Positions 27,886 to 37,434 of a DNA stretch of 64,000 nucleotides are shown in pieces (within the stretch, counting starts at the first letter, position 1; every line of letters starts with the position of its first letter). The stretch is from Sphaerotilus montanus (GTDB taxonomy: Bacteria; Pseudomonadota; Gammaproteobacteria; Burkholderiales; Burkholderiaceae_C): assembly GCF_013410775.1 (NCBI RefSeq), contig NZ_JACCFH010000001.1, positions 3,596,001-3,660,000 of the forward strand, in the 5' to 3' direction. Under the pieces are notes generated by a model that saw nothing but the letters and a program-made list of their open reading frames with translations, was not told the DNA's origin and searched no databases. The position numbers and the translations under genes were made by a program.

Positions 27886-28437
27886 ATGACCCAGAACGAC
27901 ATCGTCCAGAAGCTGTGGAACCTCTGCGACGTGCTGCGCGACGACGGCATCAACTACAGCGACTACGTGACCGAGCTGGTGCTGCTGCTGTTCATCAAGA
28001 TGGAGCAGGAGAACGCGGACAACGGCGTGCTGCAGGCGCACAAGCTGCCGGAGTTCGCACGCTGGAAGACGCTGCTGGGCCTGAGCGGGCTGAACCTGCT
28101 GAACCACTACCGCAGCACGCTGCTGCAGTTGAGCCAGAGCACCGATCCGTTGATCGCCGCGATCTACGCCGACGCGCAGACCCGGCTGAAGGAAGCGCGG
28201 CATCTGGAGCAGCTCATCAAAAGCCTGGAGGGCATCGACTGGTTCAGCGCGGCCAAGGACGGGCTGGGCGATCTGTACGAAGGGCTGCTGGAGAAGAACG
28301 CCAGCGAGACCAAGAGCGGGGCGGGCCAGTATTTCACCCCCCGGCCGCTGATCGACAGCATCGTCCACCTGATGCAGCCGCAGCCGGGCGAGACGATCCA
28401 GGATCCGGTGTTAATTCCATCAATTGATGCGACTTAA
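27886..28437 (+). pseudogene. hsdM: type I methyltransferase subunit M, truncated after the N-terminal domain
   Basis: The first 173 residues are a normal HsdM start: the HsdM_N helical domain (DIVQKLWNLCDVLRDDGINY, TELVLLLFIKMEQENA) and the entry to the methylase core (SGAGQYFTPRPLIDSIVHLM, GETIQDP). Right there, at about 28407, the sequence turns AT-rich and the frame ends nine codons later. The SAM-binding motif and the NPPF catalytic motif are missing, so it cannot methylate. A full HsdM has about 500 residues. No hsdS follows. Confidence 0.92.
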
Positions 28438-28511
28438 CACTTAATTTTGCGACTGAACTTGGAAAGTTTGAAGTTGAAAAGTCTTTACAAATCAAACAGT
28501 TACTGAGCTAG
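28407..28511. other. AT-rich junction that truncates hsdM
   Basis: Base composition drops abruptly at 28407. The segment contains GTGTTAA and TTAACAC as an inverted pair (28408-28414 and 28434-28440) and two copies of TGCGACT (28428-28434 and 28448-28454). It ends at the stop of the Res gene. It looks like one edge of the cassette that brought in the seven-gene operon. Confidence 0.5.
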
Positions 28512-31500
28512 TCAACTTTGTTGATCACCTACAGAAGACTGCACCTGCTGAATGAGCCCACTCACACTGGAGAACTTGCCGTAGACGGCCGGTGACTCAT
28601 TCATCTCCTTCAGCGCCTTGAAGTGCGCCGCACCGCAGTCCATCTTGGCCGCCTCATCACGCCGATGGTCGAATCCGTCGAGCGTGCTTTTCGTTTCCAC
28701 GACAAAGTACAAGCGATCACCTTCGGGCGTCGTGACCAGCACAGCCCAATCCGGGTTGTAGCTGCCCAGCGGGGTCGGAACCTTGAACCAGCCCGGCAGC
28801 TTGGCGTAGACCTTGATGTCGCTGTTGCGCTCCAGCTCCTCGGCGAAGTCCCGCTCGGTATTCGAGTCGCAGACCACGGACTGATAGACCGATTTCTCGG
28901 TGTCGCTCACCAAGTTCCGCAAGTAGCCGGTTAGCTCTTCTTTCTCGAACAAGGTCTGCGCGTAGTAGTGCGCGTCACCCAAGCGCACGTAGCGAATTCC
29001 ATCGACCAGAGCAAGCCGCTTGCAGCGGTTGATCGCGTCGGCCACGGTTTCGATGAACTGCTGCGGGTTGCGCTTGAAGTCGTCCAGGCGTCCGCTGTCC
29101 ACGAGCATCTTGGCGATGCTGCGGCGGGTGAGCTGGGTGCGGTTCTGCAATTCGGTCAGCAGGTCAGGCAGCTCGATGTCGCTGTCGTGGAGCACCACCA
29201 ACTCCGAGCCTTTGCGCTCCACGGCTGTCACGCCAGCCTCCCCGATCTCCATACCGGCCTTGCGCCATTGCAGTCGGGTCTTGCTGACGGGTGCAGCTTG
29301 TGAAATCGCATAGGTGCAGTCGCGGACGAGCTTGTCGTTATCGAATTCGACGCGGTAGGTGGTCTTGTACTTGACCCGATCCCAAAGTGCCTTGAATTCA
29401 GGGCTGTCGAGCACAGCTCGGCGCACCGGCACCGAGCGCCTCTCATCGGCATTCCTGATCTCCAGCTTGCCAGTGACCTTGCGCAACATCTCCAGAATCT
29501 GGCTGCGCTGTGCTTCGACCTCCGGCGGTAGCGACAGCACTCCCGCCTTGATGGCTTGCCGCAGGCTGTCTTGTACCTTGCCCTTGGCATCAATCATCTT
29601 CAGCTTGCGCAGGTGCTCCGTCAGCATCTTGGACGCATCGAACCCGAGCGGTTGCTGGGTTCCTCCAGGCTGCAGCACCGATACTCCGGCGAACAGGTGG
29701 TCTGGCACGACACCGAATTGGAATCCGTCGGCCTCGATCTCCTTCTGCAGGCTGTCCGCGAACTGCTGGTAGCTCTCGTTGGCGATCACCGTCAGCGTGT
29801 TGACATCGAAGCCGCGCAGGCGCTGGCCCTCCTGGTTCACACACAGGCGCAGGCCGCGGCCAATGGTCTGGCGGCGCCAGCGTTCCGTCTCTCGGGTGCT
29901 GAAATTGCAGATCTGGAAGACGTTGGGGTTGTCCCAGCCTTCCTTCAGCGCCGAGTGGCTGAAGATGAATTTCAGCGGCGACGCGAAGCTGAGCAGCCGC
30001 TCCTTGTCGCGCATGATCAGTTGATAGGTGTCGTTGTCGGTCGCGGTATCACCTCGGGTGTCCTTGAAGACTTCCACCGACTTGCCGCCGACCTTCTTCT
30101 TGTCGATCGAGAAGTAGCCGTTGTGGACCTCGTCCGCCGCCACGCTCAGGTCCACGCCAGGAAACAACTCGCGGTAGTCCGGATGTCCGGCCAGGCGGCG
30201 GTATTCCTCTTCGAAGATCGTCGCGTAGACGCCCTTGTGCGCTTGCCCCTGGGCGTCGTACTGACGGTATTTGTCCACTGCGTCAATGAAGAACAGGCTC
30301 AACACCTTGATGCCCATCGGACGCAGGCGCTTCTCTTTGTCGAAGTGTTCCTTGATCGTGCGGCGGATCATCTCCCGCTCAATGGCCAGCGGCTCGGTGC
30401 CGCCCCAACTGTCGTCGAGTCGCAGGTATGACTGGCCGCCGGGGACATGCAGTTCCAGCAGTTCGTCCTTCTTGGCCGCTCGGATCGTGCCGATGCGCAG
30501 GTGGGTATATAGGGCGCGGCCTGTCGTCTGCTCCAGATCGTCGCCGTCCTGCACCACCACCACTTCCCGTTGCACATGCCCCGTGCGGCGCTGCACGTCG
30601 AGTTCGACCGTGGCAGTGATGACACCGCGCTTGTTGGTCACCCCCAGCAGTTTGACGTAGGGCCGGTTGAAGCCCTGCTCTACAGTGGCAGAGGCCACCT
30701 CGATCTGCTTGACCAGCTTCTGCTCGTAGGCATCCACAGCATCCAAACGGTAAACCATGTGGTACTTGTCAACGTGGGTGGCCGAGTAGCGCAAGGTACA
30801 CAGTGGGTGCATGCGCGCCATAGCCCTGCGGCCACGGCCATCGATACCGCCGTCCACGCTCTGCGGTTCATCCACGATCAGGATCGGACGTGTGCCGCGC
30901 ACGAGGTCGATCGGCTTCTCGCCACCGGTTTTCTCGCTGGCGCGGTATATGACGTTCTTCGATTTCTCGCGACGCAGGGCTTCGTCGGCCTCCTCCTCGG
31001 CGGCTTCCTGCTCATCGCCGAACTTGTTGATGGCACCGACTGTGATGACCATGATCTGAATGTTCGGGCTGGTCGCGAAGTTGCGCACCTGGCCGAGCCG
31101 GGCCGAGTCGTACTGGAAAAACTCATAGCCCTTGGCGCCGGGATAAAGCGACTCGAAATGCTCTCGGGTGATCTGGAGCGTCTTGTTGACGCCTTCCTTG
31201 ATCGCCACTGAGGGCACGACCACCACGAACTTGGTGAAGCCATAGCGGCGGTTCAGTTCGAACACCGTGCGCAGGTAGACGTAGGTTTTTCCGGTGCCGG
31301 TTTCCATCTCGACGGTGAAATCGAGCGGCGCCTTGTCGGGCAGCGGGCCGGTCGGTTTCAGGCCGTTCTGGAGTTGGATGGCCGCAAGGTTCTCGCTGAT
31401 CTCCTCGTCCTGTAGCAACCTGAGAGCGTTACCGACACCGCCAGACTCGGTGAACTGCCGGCCTTCGAACGATGCCTGCGTGCCTGAAGCGAAGGTGCTG

Positions 31501-31610
31501 GCCGTCACTGTGAACTCGGAGCGGCACACCTCCTGGCCGCGGAACAGGCCGCAGATGGCGTCAATGGCCGCCTGCTGGTACAGCAAGTCGGATTCGAAAA
31601 GGAGTTTCAT
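28512..31610 (-). CDS. type III restriction subunit Res (SF2 helicase-nuclease)
   Basis: The ATG at 31608-31610 gives 1032 residues. A ResIII-type SF2 motor has Walker A VEMETGTGKTYVY near residue 101, motif II ILIVDEPQSVDG near 245, and SALKEGWDNPNVFQICN in the second lobe. The C-terminal PD-(D/E)XK nuclease is visible as YNPDWAVL, then YFVVETKSTLDG, near residues 950-970. With Mod it should recognise unmethylated sites in head-to-head or tail arrangement and cleave. Unlike standard mod-res pairs, a UvrD-like helicase gene lies between it and mod. It is the last gene of the minus-strand operon. Confidence 0.9.
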   Translation of the reverse strand: MKLLFESDLLYQQAAIDAICGLFRGQEVCRSEFTVTASTFASGTQASFEGRQFTESGGVGNALRLLQDEEISENLAAIQLQNGLKPTGPLPDKAPLDFTVEMETGTGKTYVYLRTVFELNRRYGFTKFVVVVPSVAIKEGVNKTLQITREHFESLYPGAKGYEFFQYDSARLGQVRNFATSPNIQIMVITVGAINKFGDEQEAAEEEADEALRREKSKNVIYRASEKTGGEKPIDLVRGTRPILIVDEPQSVDGGIDGRGRRAMARMHPLCTLRYSATHVDKYHMVYRLDAVDAYEQKLVKQIEVASATVEQGFNRPYVKLLGVTNKRGVITATVELDVQRRTGHVQREVVVVQDGDDLEQTTGRALYTHLRIGTIRAAKKDELLELHVPGGQSYLRLDDSWGGTEPLAIEREMIRRTIKEHFDKEKRLRPMGIKVLSLFFIDAVDKYRQYDAQGQAHKGVYATIFEEEYRRLAGHPDYRELFPGVDLSVAADEVHNGYFSIDKKKVGGKSVEVFKDTRGDTATDNDTYQLIMRDKERLLSFASPLKFIFSHSALKEGWDNPNVFQICNFSTRETERWRRQTIGRGLRLCVNQEGQRLRGFDVNTLTVIANESYQQFADSLQKEIEADGFQFGVVPDHLFAGVSVLQPGGTQQPLGFDASKMLTEHLRKLKMIDAKGKVQDSLRQAIKAGVLSLPPEVEAQRSQILEMLRKVTGKLEIRNADERRSVPVRRAVLDSPEFKALWDRVKYKTTYRVEFDNDKLVRDCTYAISQAAPVSKTRLQWRKAGMEIGEAGVTAVERKGSELVVLHDSDIELPDLLTELQNRTQLTRRSIAKMLVDSGRLDDFKRNPQQFIETVADAINRCKRLALVDGIRYVRLGDAHYYAQTLFEKEELTGYLRNLVSDTEKSVYQSVVCDSNTERDFAEELERNSDIKVYAKLPGWFKVPTPLGSYNPDWAVLVTTPEGDRLYFVVETKSTLDGFDHRRDEAAKMDCGAAHFKALKEMNESPAVYGKFSSVSGLIQQVQSSVGDQQS

Positions 31611-31659
31611 GAAAGCGATGAGATTAATATATGCAAGACTAGGCAGATATACAGGGCAT

Positions 31660-34600
31660 TCAGGACACGCCAAGGCAAGCCTGATAGAGCGACAGCACGC
31701 GGGACCAAGGCGCCGCCAGCGTCTTGCGGTGGTTGAGTATGGTCAGCCGTTGGCGCGCTCGGGTGACACCCACATAGAGCCGATTGATGTCAGACACGCG
31801 TGCAAGATCGTACCCATCCACACCCACCAATACGACTACATCAAACTCTAACCCCTTCGCATTAGCCACATCGGCAAAATGCCGGATATAACGACGTGCC
31901 AAATCAACCTTTTCTGATAATTTCGCATCAATCAACTGTTCTTTTAGGTTATTCTCCAGCCGCTTGAAAACCCTCGATGCTTCAGCGGCTGTCGAGAAAA
32001 GAATGGCCGCCGTTTGGTACCGTTGAGTCTGTGACAGTTCTTCGAGGATCCGTGCATCCACTTCTTCGTCCGTGGTGCAGGTCTTGAAGCGCGGCATGAC
32101 TAAGGCATCGCCCTGAAGACGGCTAGCTGAAGTCAGTTTTTCGGAGGGCTGAGATCCTCCTTGCATCACTGCGCGAAAGCAAGCACTGAACAGCGCAATA
32201 CCTGGTCTGTCAGACTGCCGCAGATTTTCGGTCAATTGAATATTCGGTATGGACTGACCGGGGAAACACGCAGTCAAATCAATACTGTTCCCGTGATGCA
32301 GTTTCTGAGCCAAGTCACCAGCAACGGTCACAGCACGATAAGCCGGATTAGCCTGCTCGACCATGAGAAAGACTTGCTGCTCCGTGAAATCCTGTACCTC
32401 ATCGACAAAAACCGCCTGAAAGAAAACAGGCTCTTGTAACTGCGGCCACCGCCTGTTACCCGAACGAAAATCTCGTCCAACCAGATGTGCTAAGCACAAC
32501 ATTGTATCAATATCAGCATCGGCAAGCCTGAATTTTTCCAACTGAAGGCGAACAGAAGATACAAGCTCTGCATCAGGAAAGGCATCAGGGAATTCTTGCA
32601 AAGCTGCCAAGTAAGTGTCGGCAATATTTGCCAATGGTTGCAGAAGTCGCTGCTGAACCACGTGCATGAATATTGATTCAGGGGTCATGGTTTTCTGAGC
32701 GGAATTTTCCAATGAAATTCCATCTGCACTTTGATCGTCTTCTGCTCCCCGCAACGCCAGTTTTTGGCGCCCCCATCCACGGGCAAGAGGCAGTCGATGA
32801 AGCTCACCAGCGACTGGTACAAGGACGCGCTCAGATGACTCCGGCAGGAGTCTCAAATAGAGATGGTTGGCATCCGAAGGTACTGCGTGAAAACATTTGC
32901 CTGACGGTTCACGAACGATAACCTGGTATCGTGACATTTGAGTACGAACATTATCGGACCAAGCAACGGGTTCACCTGCTGTGGTGATTAATTCCAAGGA
33001 CTTGTCGATCAGTCCGTCAGCGCCAAGAAAAACCAATCTCTGTGCTGGCCGAAAATATAGTGCCGTCTTAAGTTCAACCAACTGCTGCGCCAAGGCTTGT
33101 TCGTCGCTGGCAAACAAAATTTTGCCGTCTATTCGGGTCCAGATTACCTTCGTACCCATTACTCGCTTGCGAACGTTGTCAACCTTGGCGGTCAAACGTG
33201 ATGCGAGGCGGTCTGTTGTGAATCTGTCACCTCGTGGCGGCAACAGCAGATCGCTTGCGATGTCCCTCAGTTCTCGACGCAATTCGTCGAGTGCAATTCC
33301 AGTGACTCGACGCACCTTGTCTCGCGCATCTGGTTCAAAGGGTTCGGTCAATTCTTCCGCCGACGGTAACACATCCAGCAGGCGGCGGCCAATTAGTCTG
33401 CCAATTGCTTGATCGGCGGCATGCAGCCACACCATTCTCGTGCTGACATGTTCGCCTCGGACCCCAGCAAACCCACTCCAACGCCGGCCCGCAATATCGC
33501 TATGAGTAATTCGACGATGATCACGCAAGCGTGTTTGAAGCTCCTTGTATTCGAGGATTGGCAAATGCTGAAGTTCAATACGTCGGCAAGTTTCTTCTAG
33601 ATACTGAATCAACTCGCCCGTGCGTACAAAACCCACACAACTGTCTTGCGAAAATTGGCCAGCGTATTGCTTTGCCCAATAGGCTTGATCATCCCCGACG
33701 ACATCACGAAACGATGCTTCGTCGAAAACTTGATTCATGTTGAAGGTAGTCAACATCTTGGTTCTTCCCAAGGCGGCGGATGTTTTTCCAGACCCGGCAA
33801 TACCCTGCACAAACATCGCCCCAAATGGGGATCGGGAGATGACTTGATTCTGCTCCATAGTTTGGTGAGTAAGAAACCGCTCATTCAAGCCGAAATAGTC
33901 TTCCGGTTGATTGTCAACTTCTCCGGCACTCCATTCTGCATCGTCGATATCAAAACCTGTATCGAGTGCATCGCATTCCTCCGCTATGGAGAGTTGCGTA
34001 ATTCGCACCGAAGGCAGCGGCGCTACTGGAGGGCGAGCGACGATTGCCCGTGGAGGAAAAATGGCGCCAGGGGAAATAGGCGCATCTGCTGGTGCCGGCG
34101 GTGGCGCTGCCAGTGGTGTATCCGAAGCTATTTTTTTTCGCGTGCGGGATCGCTTCGCCTGGACAAATCCTCGCAAATCTGTGACGTTGCCTTTGCCGTT
34201 ATCTCCTTCAAACGACATTTGCAGGAAATTGCGTACATTGGGTTCAAATTTTTGTCCGGCATAGCGATCGAATGAACGCACCTCGGCAACGGTGTACTCT
34301 CCCCAAATCTTATTTTCACCTTCATCATTCGGACTTAAGGTAACAACGAGACGGCCGATCGGGTTATGAGGGGTACAGTACCCTGACGCTGCATTGGGGT
34401 ATGTTGCTTCCGTGGTACTCAGCCGGATTTCAATGCGCCCTTTCCGTGCCGTGTCGATGACGACAGTCTTGGCATAAGCATGACGGCGTAGTTGGTTGTA
34501 AAGAGGTGCGGTGGACGGTGGAAGACTGACTCCAGTTGCGTCGGCCATTCCTCCACGCACATCAAGGTGCCGTTCCTCATGAATCATTCGATCCGCATAA

Positions 34601-34665
34601 TCAATGACGCCTTCAAGAATAGTCAATTCGGCTTGGCTGTATGCTCGGTCTCTGGCGTCACTCAT
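31660..34665 (-). CDS. UvrD/Rep-like SF1 helicase with long N-terminal extension
   Basis: This 1001-residue protein has about 280 N-terminal residues of unknown fold, including a Pro/Ala-rich linker (LAAPPPAPADAPISPGAIFP). Then comes an SF1A motor: Walker A VQGIAGSGKTSAALGR near residue 290, motif II FVDEVQDFTEQQ, motif III VTVAGDLAQKL, and C-terminal KGLEFDVVVLVGVDG with RLYVGVTRARQRLTIL. This build resembles the ATP-binding-domain helicases found in bacterial defence loci. It sits between mod (81-bp gap) and res (49-bp gap). Its base composition is lower in GC than mod and res. Confidence 0.85.
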   Translation of the reverse strand: MSDARDRAYSQAELTILEGVIDYADRMIHEERHLDVRGGMADATGVSLPPSTAPLYNQLRRHAYAKTVVIDTARKGRIEIRLSTTEATYPNAASGYCTPHNPIGRLVVTLSPNDEGENKIWGEYTVAEVRSFDRYAGQKFEPNVRNFLQMSFEGDNGKGNVTDLRGFVQAKRSRTRKKIASDTPLAAPPPAPADAPISPGAIFPPRAIVARPPVAPLPSVRITQLSIAEECDALDTGFDIDDAEWSAGEVDNQPEDYFGLNERFLTHQTMEQNQVISRSPFGAMFVQGIAGSGKTSAALGRTKMLTTFNMNQVFDEASFRDVVGDDQAYWAKQYAGQFSQDSCVGFVRTGELIQYLEETCRRIELQHLPILEYKELQTRLRDHRRITHSDIAGRRWSGFAGVRGEHVSTRMVWLHAADQAIGRLIGRRLLDVLPSAEELTEPFEPDARDKVRRVTGIALDELRRELRDIASDLLLPPRGDRFTTDRLASRLTAKVDNVRKRVMGTKVIWTRIDGKILFASDEQALAQQLVELKTALYFRPAQRLVFLGADGLIDKSLELITTAGEPVAWSDNVRTQMSRYQVIVREPSGKCFHAVPSDANHLYLRLLPESSERVLVPVAGELHRLPLARGWGRQKLALRGAEDDQSADGISLENSAQKTMTPESIFMHVVQQRLLQPLANIADTYLAALQEFPDAFPDAELVSSVRLQLEKFRLADADIDTMLCLAHLVGRDFRSGNRRWPQLQEPVFFQAVFVDEVQDFTEQQVFLMVEQANPAYRAVTVAGDLAQKLHHGNSIDLTACFPGQSIPNIQLTENLRQSDRPGIALFSACFRAVMQGGSQPSEKLTSASRLQGDALVMPRFKTCTTDEEVDARILEELSQTQRYQTAAILFSTAAEASRVFKRLENNLKEQLIDAKLSEKVDLARRYIRHFADVANAKGLEFDVVVLVGVDGYDLARVSDINRLYVGVTRARQRLTILNHRKTLAAPWSRVLSLYQACLGVS

Positions 34666-34745
34666 GTTCTCGCGCTCCCTGTGTTATCTGTGATGCAGCA
34701 GCTTTTGTTCCGACTGAACACGAACCGCTTATCGCTGACATGTTA

Positions 34746-36650
34746 TTAAAGGCTTCGAACCTTGGCAATTCTGTGCTGCTCCAGAATCGCCGCCAGATTG
34801 GCCTTGGCCACGTCGTTCTGGAACGCGCTGTCGCGGAACACACAGGTCACGTCTCCGGCGGGGGCTTGCTGGTCACGCCATGCGACGAGGCCGAGGGCGA
34901 GCGGTTCCGCGTCGCCGGTGGTGATCTCGCGCTCCAGGCACGCCATCAGGACGCCGCCGCCGATGCTGAACACCATCTTGTTGGCGATGAGCTTCTGCTC
35001 GATCGGCACGCAAAGGTCGAGGCCGAGTTTCAGCAGCACTTCGTAGAGCACATCCTCGTCGGTGCGCTCGGCGTCCACGTGGTCGAGGTGGTCGAACAGC
35101 GAGGTGGGCAGATCAGCGCGGTCGGGTGCCCAGGCGCGGATGTTGGAGGTATCCAGCCGGAACGTGCGGAAGCCGACATCACCGGTGTACATCGGGTCCT
35201 TGCCCTTGTGACGCTGTCCGGCACCGCGAATACGCGCCCGCGTGACATCGGCAATCGTGGTCCAGCCTGCTGCTTCGGCGCCAGCCAGTGGTTCAGGCAA
35301 TTGCACCAGAATGCACCGACGCTTGCCGCCATCCTCTGCGTTCTGGGCGAACATGGCATCCATCGTCGTGCCCGTGCCTGCAAAAAAATCGACCACAAGA
35401 TCAGCTTCGTCGGTTGAGGTTGCGATCTGCATAATCCGACGCATCAACCGTGTCGGCTTGGGCGTATCGAAGACGACATCTGAGTTCGGAAAATTCACGG
35501 CAGCGAGAAGCTCCTTTTTACCTTCCTGGGTATGTCCAACATCTTCATAAGACCAGAAAGTCTGTGGAACCTTACCCCCTTGAACCTCATGAAGGAACCT
35601 CTTTAATCGCGGCATATTCTCACCATCTGCACCCCACCAGATACGACCATCCCGATCCAATTCTTGAAATTTCTCAATAGAGATTGCCCAATACCTGCCT
35701 GCTGGCGGGCCAGCTATTATTCTCCCAGATGGACAAGTGATCGCGTAAGTTCCTGCACCATAGTAATTTCTAGCCGTAAGATTGTCAGAAGCCCATACAC
35801 CGCGCGGATCATTATCAGGATTCGTGTACCTCGCTTCCATTTCCTCAGTACGCGGAAGAAATCTAGGAACCCAAGTTTCGGCACTCTTTGCGTACACGAC
35901 GATATAGTCGTGATCTTCAGAAAAGTGCCTTGCCGAGTTTTTCGGCGAAAATACCTTCTGCCAAATTACAGCCGCGATGAAGTTCTCTTCGCCGAAGACC
36001 TCATTCATCGCTGCACGCAGGTTGTGAATCTCGTGATCGGCAATGCTGACGAAGATGACGCCGTCGTCTTTCAGCAGGCTGTGCGCCAGCTTCAGCCGCG
36101 GATAGATCATGTTCAGCCAGTCGGTGTGAAACCGCCCGCTGGAATCAGTGTTGCTGCTGACCTTGCGCCCGCCTTCGACCTGCCCCGTCAGTTCCAGATA
36201 GTTCTGGATGCTGTCCTTGTAGTTGTCCGGGTACACAAAATCCTTGCCCGTGTTGTAGGGCGGATCGATGTAGATCAGCTTGACCTTGCCGGCGTAGCTC
36301 TTCTGCAGCAGCTTGAGCACCTCCAGGTTGTCGCCCTCGATCATCAGATTCTGCGTCGTGTCCCAGTCCACGCTCTCGTCTGGACACGGCCGCAAGGTCC
36401 CCGTGCTCGGCGTCAGTGCCAGTTGCCGCGCCGCCCGCTTGCCATGCCAGTTCAGCCCGTACTTCTCGTCGGCATCCGTCACCGACGCATCGCCCACCAG
36501 CCCCTTGAGCACATCGACATTGACCGCCACCCCCTGCGGTCCCTCCGTCACCAGTTCAGGAAACAGCGCCTTCAGCTTGGCAAGGTTGTCGGCGAGCAGG
36601 TCGGCGCTCTGGCTTTCGGGGGAGCCGGGTTCGATTTTTTCAAGGGACAT
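34746..36650 (-). CDS. type III DNA methyltransferase Mod (adenine-specific)
   Basis: This 634-residue N6-adenine methyltransferase has the catalytic motif LIYIDPPYNTGKDFVYPDNY near residue 128 and the SAM-binding motif VVDFFAGTGTTMDAMF near residue 424. That order (DPPY before FxGxG) marks the beta class of type III Mod proteins. The target-recognition part between them, about residues 215-390 (35480-36005), is clearly richer in AT than the rest, which suggests a swapped specificity domain. It should modify host DNA and give the specificity of the complex with Res. It stands 83 bp after the DUF6988-like gene. Confidence 0.92.
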   Translation of the reverse strand: MSLEKIEPGSPESQSADLLADNLAKLKALFPELVTEGPQGVAVNVDVLKGLVGDASVTDADEKYGLNWHGKRAARQLALTPSTGTLRPCPDESVDWDTTQNLMIEGDNLEVLKLLQKSYAGKVKLIYIDPPYNTGKDFVYPDNYKDSIQNYLELTGQVEGGRKVSSNTDSSGRFHTDWLNMIYPRLKLAHSLLKDDGVIFVSIADHEIHNLRAAMNEVFGEENFIAAVIWQKVFSPKNSARHFSEDHDYIVVYAKSAETWVPRFLPRTEEMEARYTNPDNDPRGVWASDNLTARNYYGAGTYAITCPSGRIIAGPPAGRYWAISIEKFQELDRDGRIWWGADGENMPRLKRFLHEVQGGKVPQTFWSYEDVGHTQEGKKELLAAVNFPNSDVVFDTPKPTRLMRRIMQIATSTDEADLVVDFFAGTGTTMDAMFAQNAEDGGKRRCILVQLPEPLAGAEAAGWTTIADVTRARIRGAGQRHKGKDPMYTGDVGFRTFRLDTSNIRAWAPDRADLPTSLFDHLDHVDAERTDEDVLYEVLLKLGLDLCVPIEQKLIANKMVFSIGGGVLMACLEREITTGDAEPLALGLVAWRDQQAPAGDVTCVFRDSAFQNDVAKANLAAILEQHRIAKVRSL

Positions 36651-36732
36651 GAGAGGTCTCTAAACTGCTGAAGTTCTTGGAGTGCGGGAAGGTGATCCGC
36701 CAGGAAGTGGTTGCCAAATACGCTGGAATCGG

Positions 36733-37434
36733 TCAGGCCAGTTGCAGCGTCGGCGGTAAGTCATCAGCAAATTCGGTCTGCAACAGGCTCACCCGATGCA
36801 CCAGCGACTGGCTGCCCGTCAACACCGCCAGCATCATCGCCGCCATTAGCATCAGCCCGTTGCTGTTGCGAAGCGCACCAATGACCAGCGGCACCGGATA
36901 GCCCTGCGCTTGGCGCTGCAACGCATGGATACCACCATGAACAAACGAGTTCAGCGCCTTCGCATTGTGGGTCTTGAAAGCCAACAGCGCCGCCAGCGGT
37001 TGCACGGCACCCGGCTTGTCAGCCAGTTGCTTGAGCATATCCGCCAACATCGGCAACTTGCCAGCCGCCGCTTCGGACTCCGCATTCAATGGCGCGGCCA
37101 GCTTGGCCACAGCACCATCACTGGCCGCATACAGCAGCCAAACTGAACGGGCCAGCACTTCATGCTGCAGGCGCAGCAGGCTGAAAGCTGCTGTAGGTAG
37201 ACCATCCGCCAGCAATACCCGCGTCGCGCGCCCATGCTCCAGCGCCACGAGCACGGCCGAGACGCTGGCACTGATGCGGTCCGAATCATCGAATGGCCGG
37301 TAGCGGTCAGCACCGACCGCCGCCATCAGGGCCACATCCAGTGCATTCGCTCGATCCAGTGCCTGCACCAGCGACAAGGCATCACTGTCACCGACAGGCG
37401 CTGGGCCCGCTTTAGCCTGGGACGCTCGGGTCAT
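36733..37434 (-). CDS. DUF6988-like helical protein
   Basis: This 233-residue, Ala/Leu-rich, all-helical protein has no signal peptide. The segment RVLLADGLPTAAFSLLRLQH, then EVLARSVWLLYAASDG, and the later LNSFVHGGIHALQRQ resemble the DUF6988 family as I recall it. The pattern of polar residues near a C-terminal His recalls HEPN-type helical bundles, but I see no clear RX4-6H ribonuclease motif. Its start overlaps the DUF262 stop by four bases, so the two are translationally coupled. Function unknown. Confidence 0.6.
   Translation of the reverse strand: MTRASQAKAGPAPVGDSDALSLVQALDRANALDVALMAAVGADRYRPFDDSDRISASVSAVLVALEHGRATRVLLADGLPTAAFSLLRLQHEVLARSVWLLYAASDGAVAKLAAPLNAESEAAAGKLPMLADMLKQLADKPGAVQPLAALLAFKTHNAKALNSFVHGGIHALQRQAQGYPVPLVIGALRNSNGLMLMAAMMLAVLTGSQSLVHRVSLLQTEFADDLPPTLQLA

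Noticed and set aside
27886-28437. Complete small methyltransferase
   Set aside because: It is clearly the HsdM N-terminus and lacks SAM-binding and catalytic motifs.
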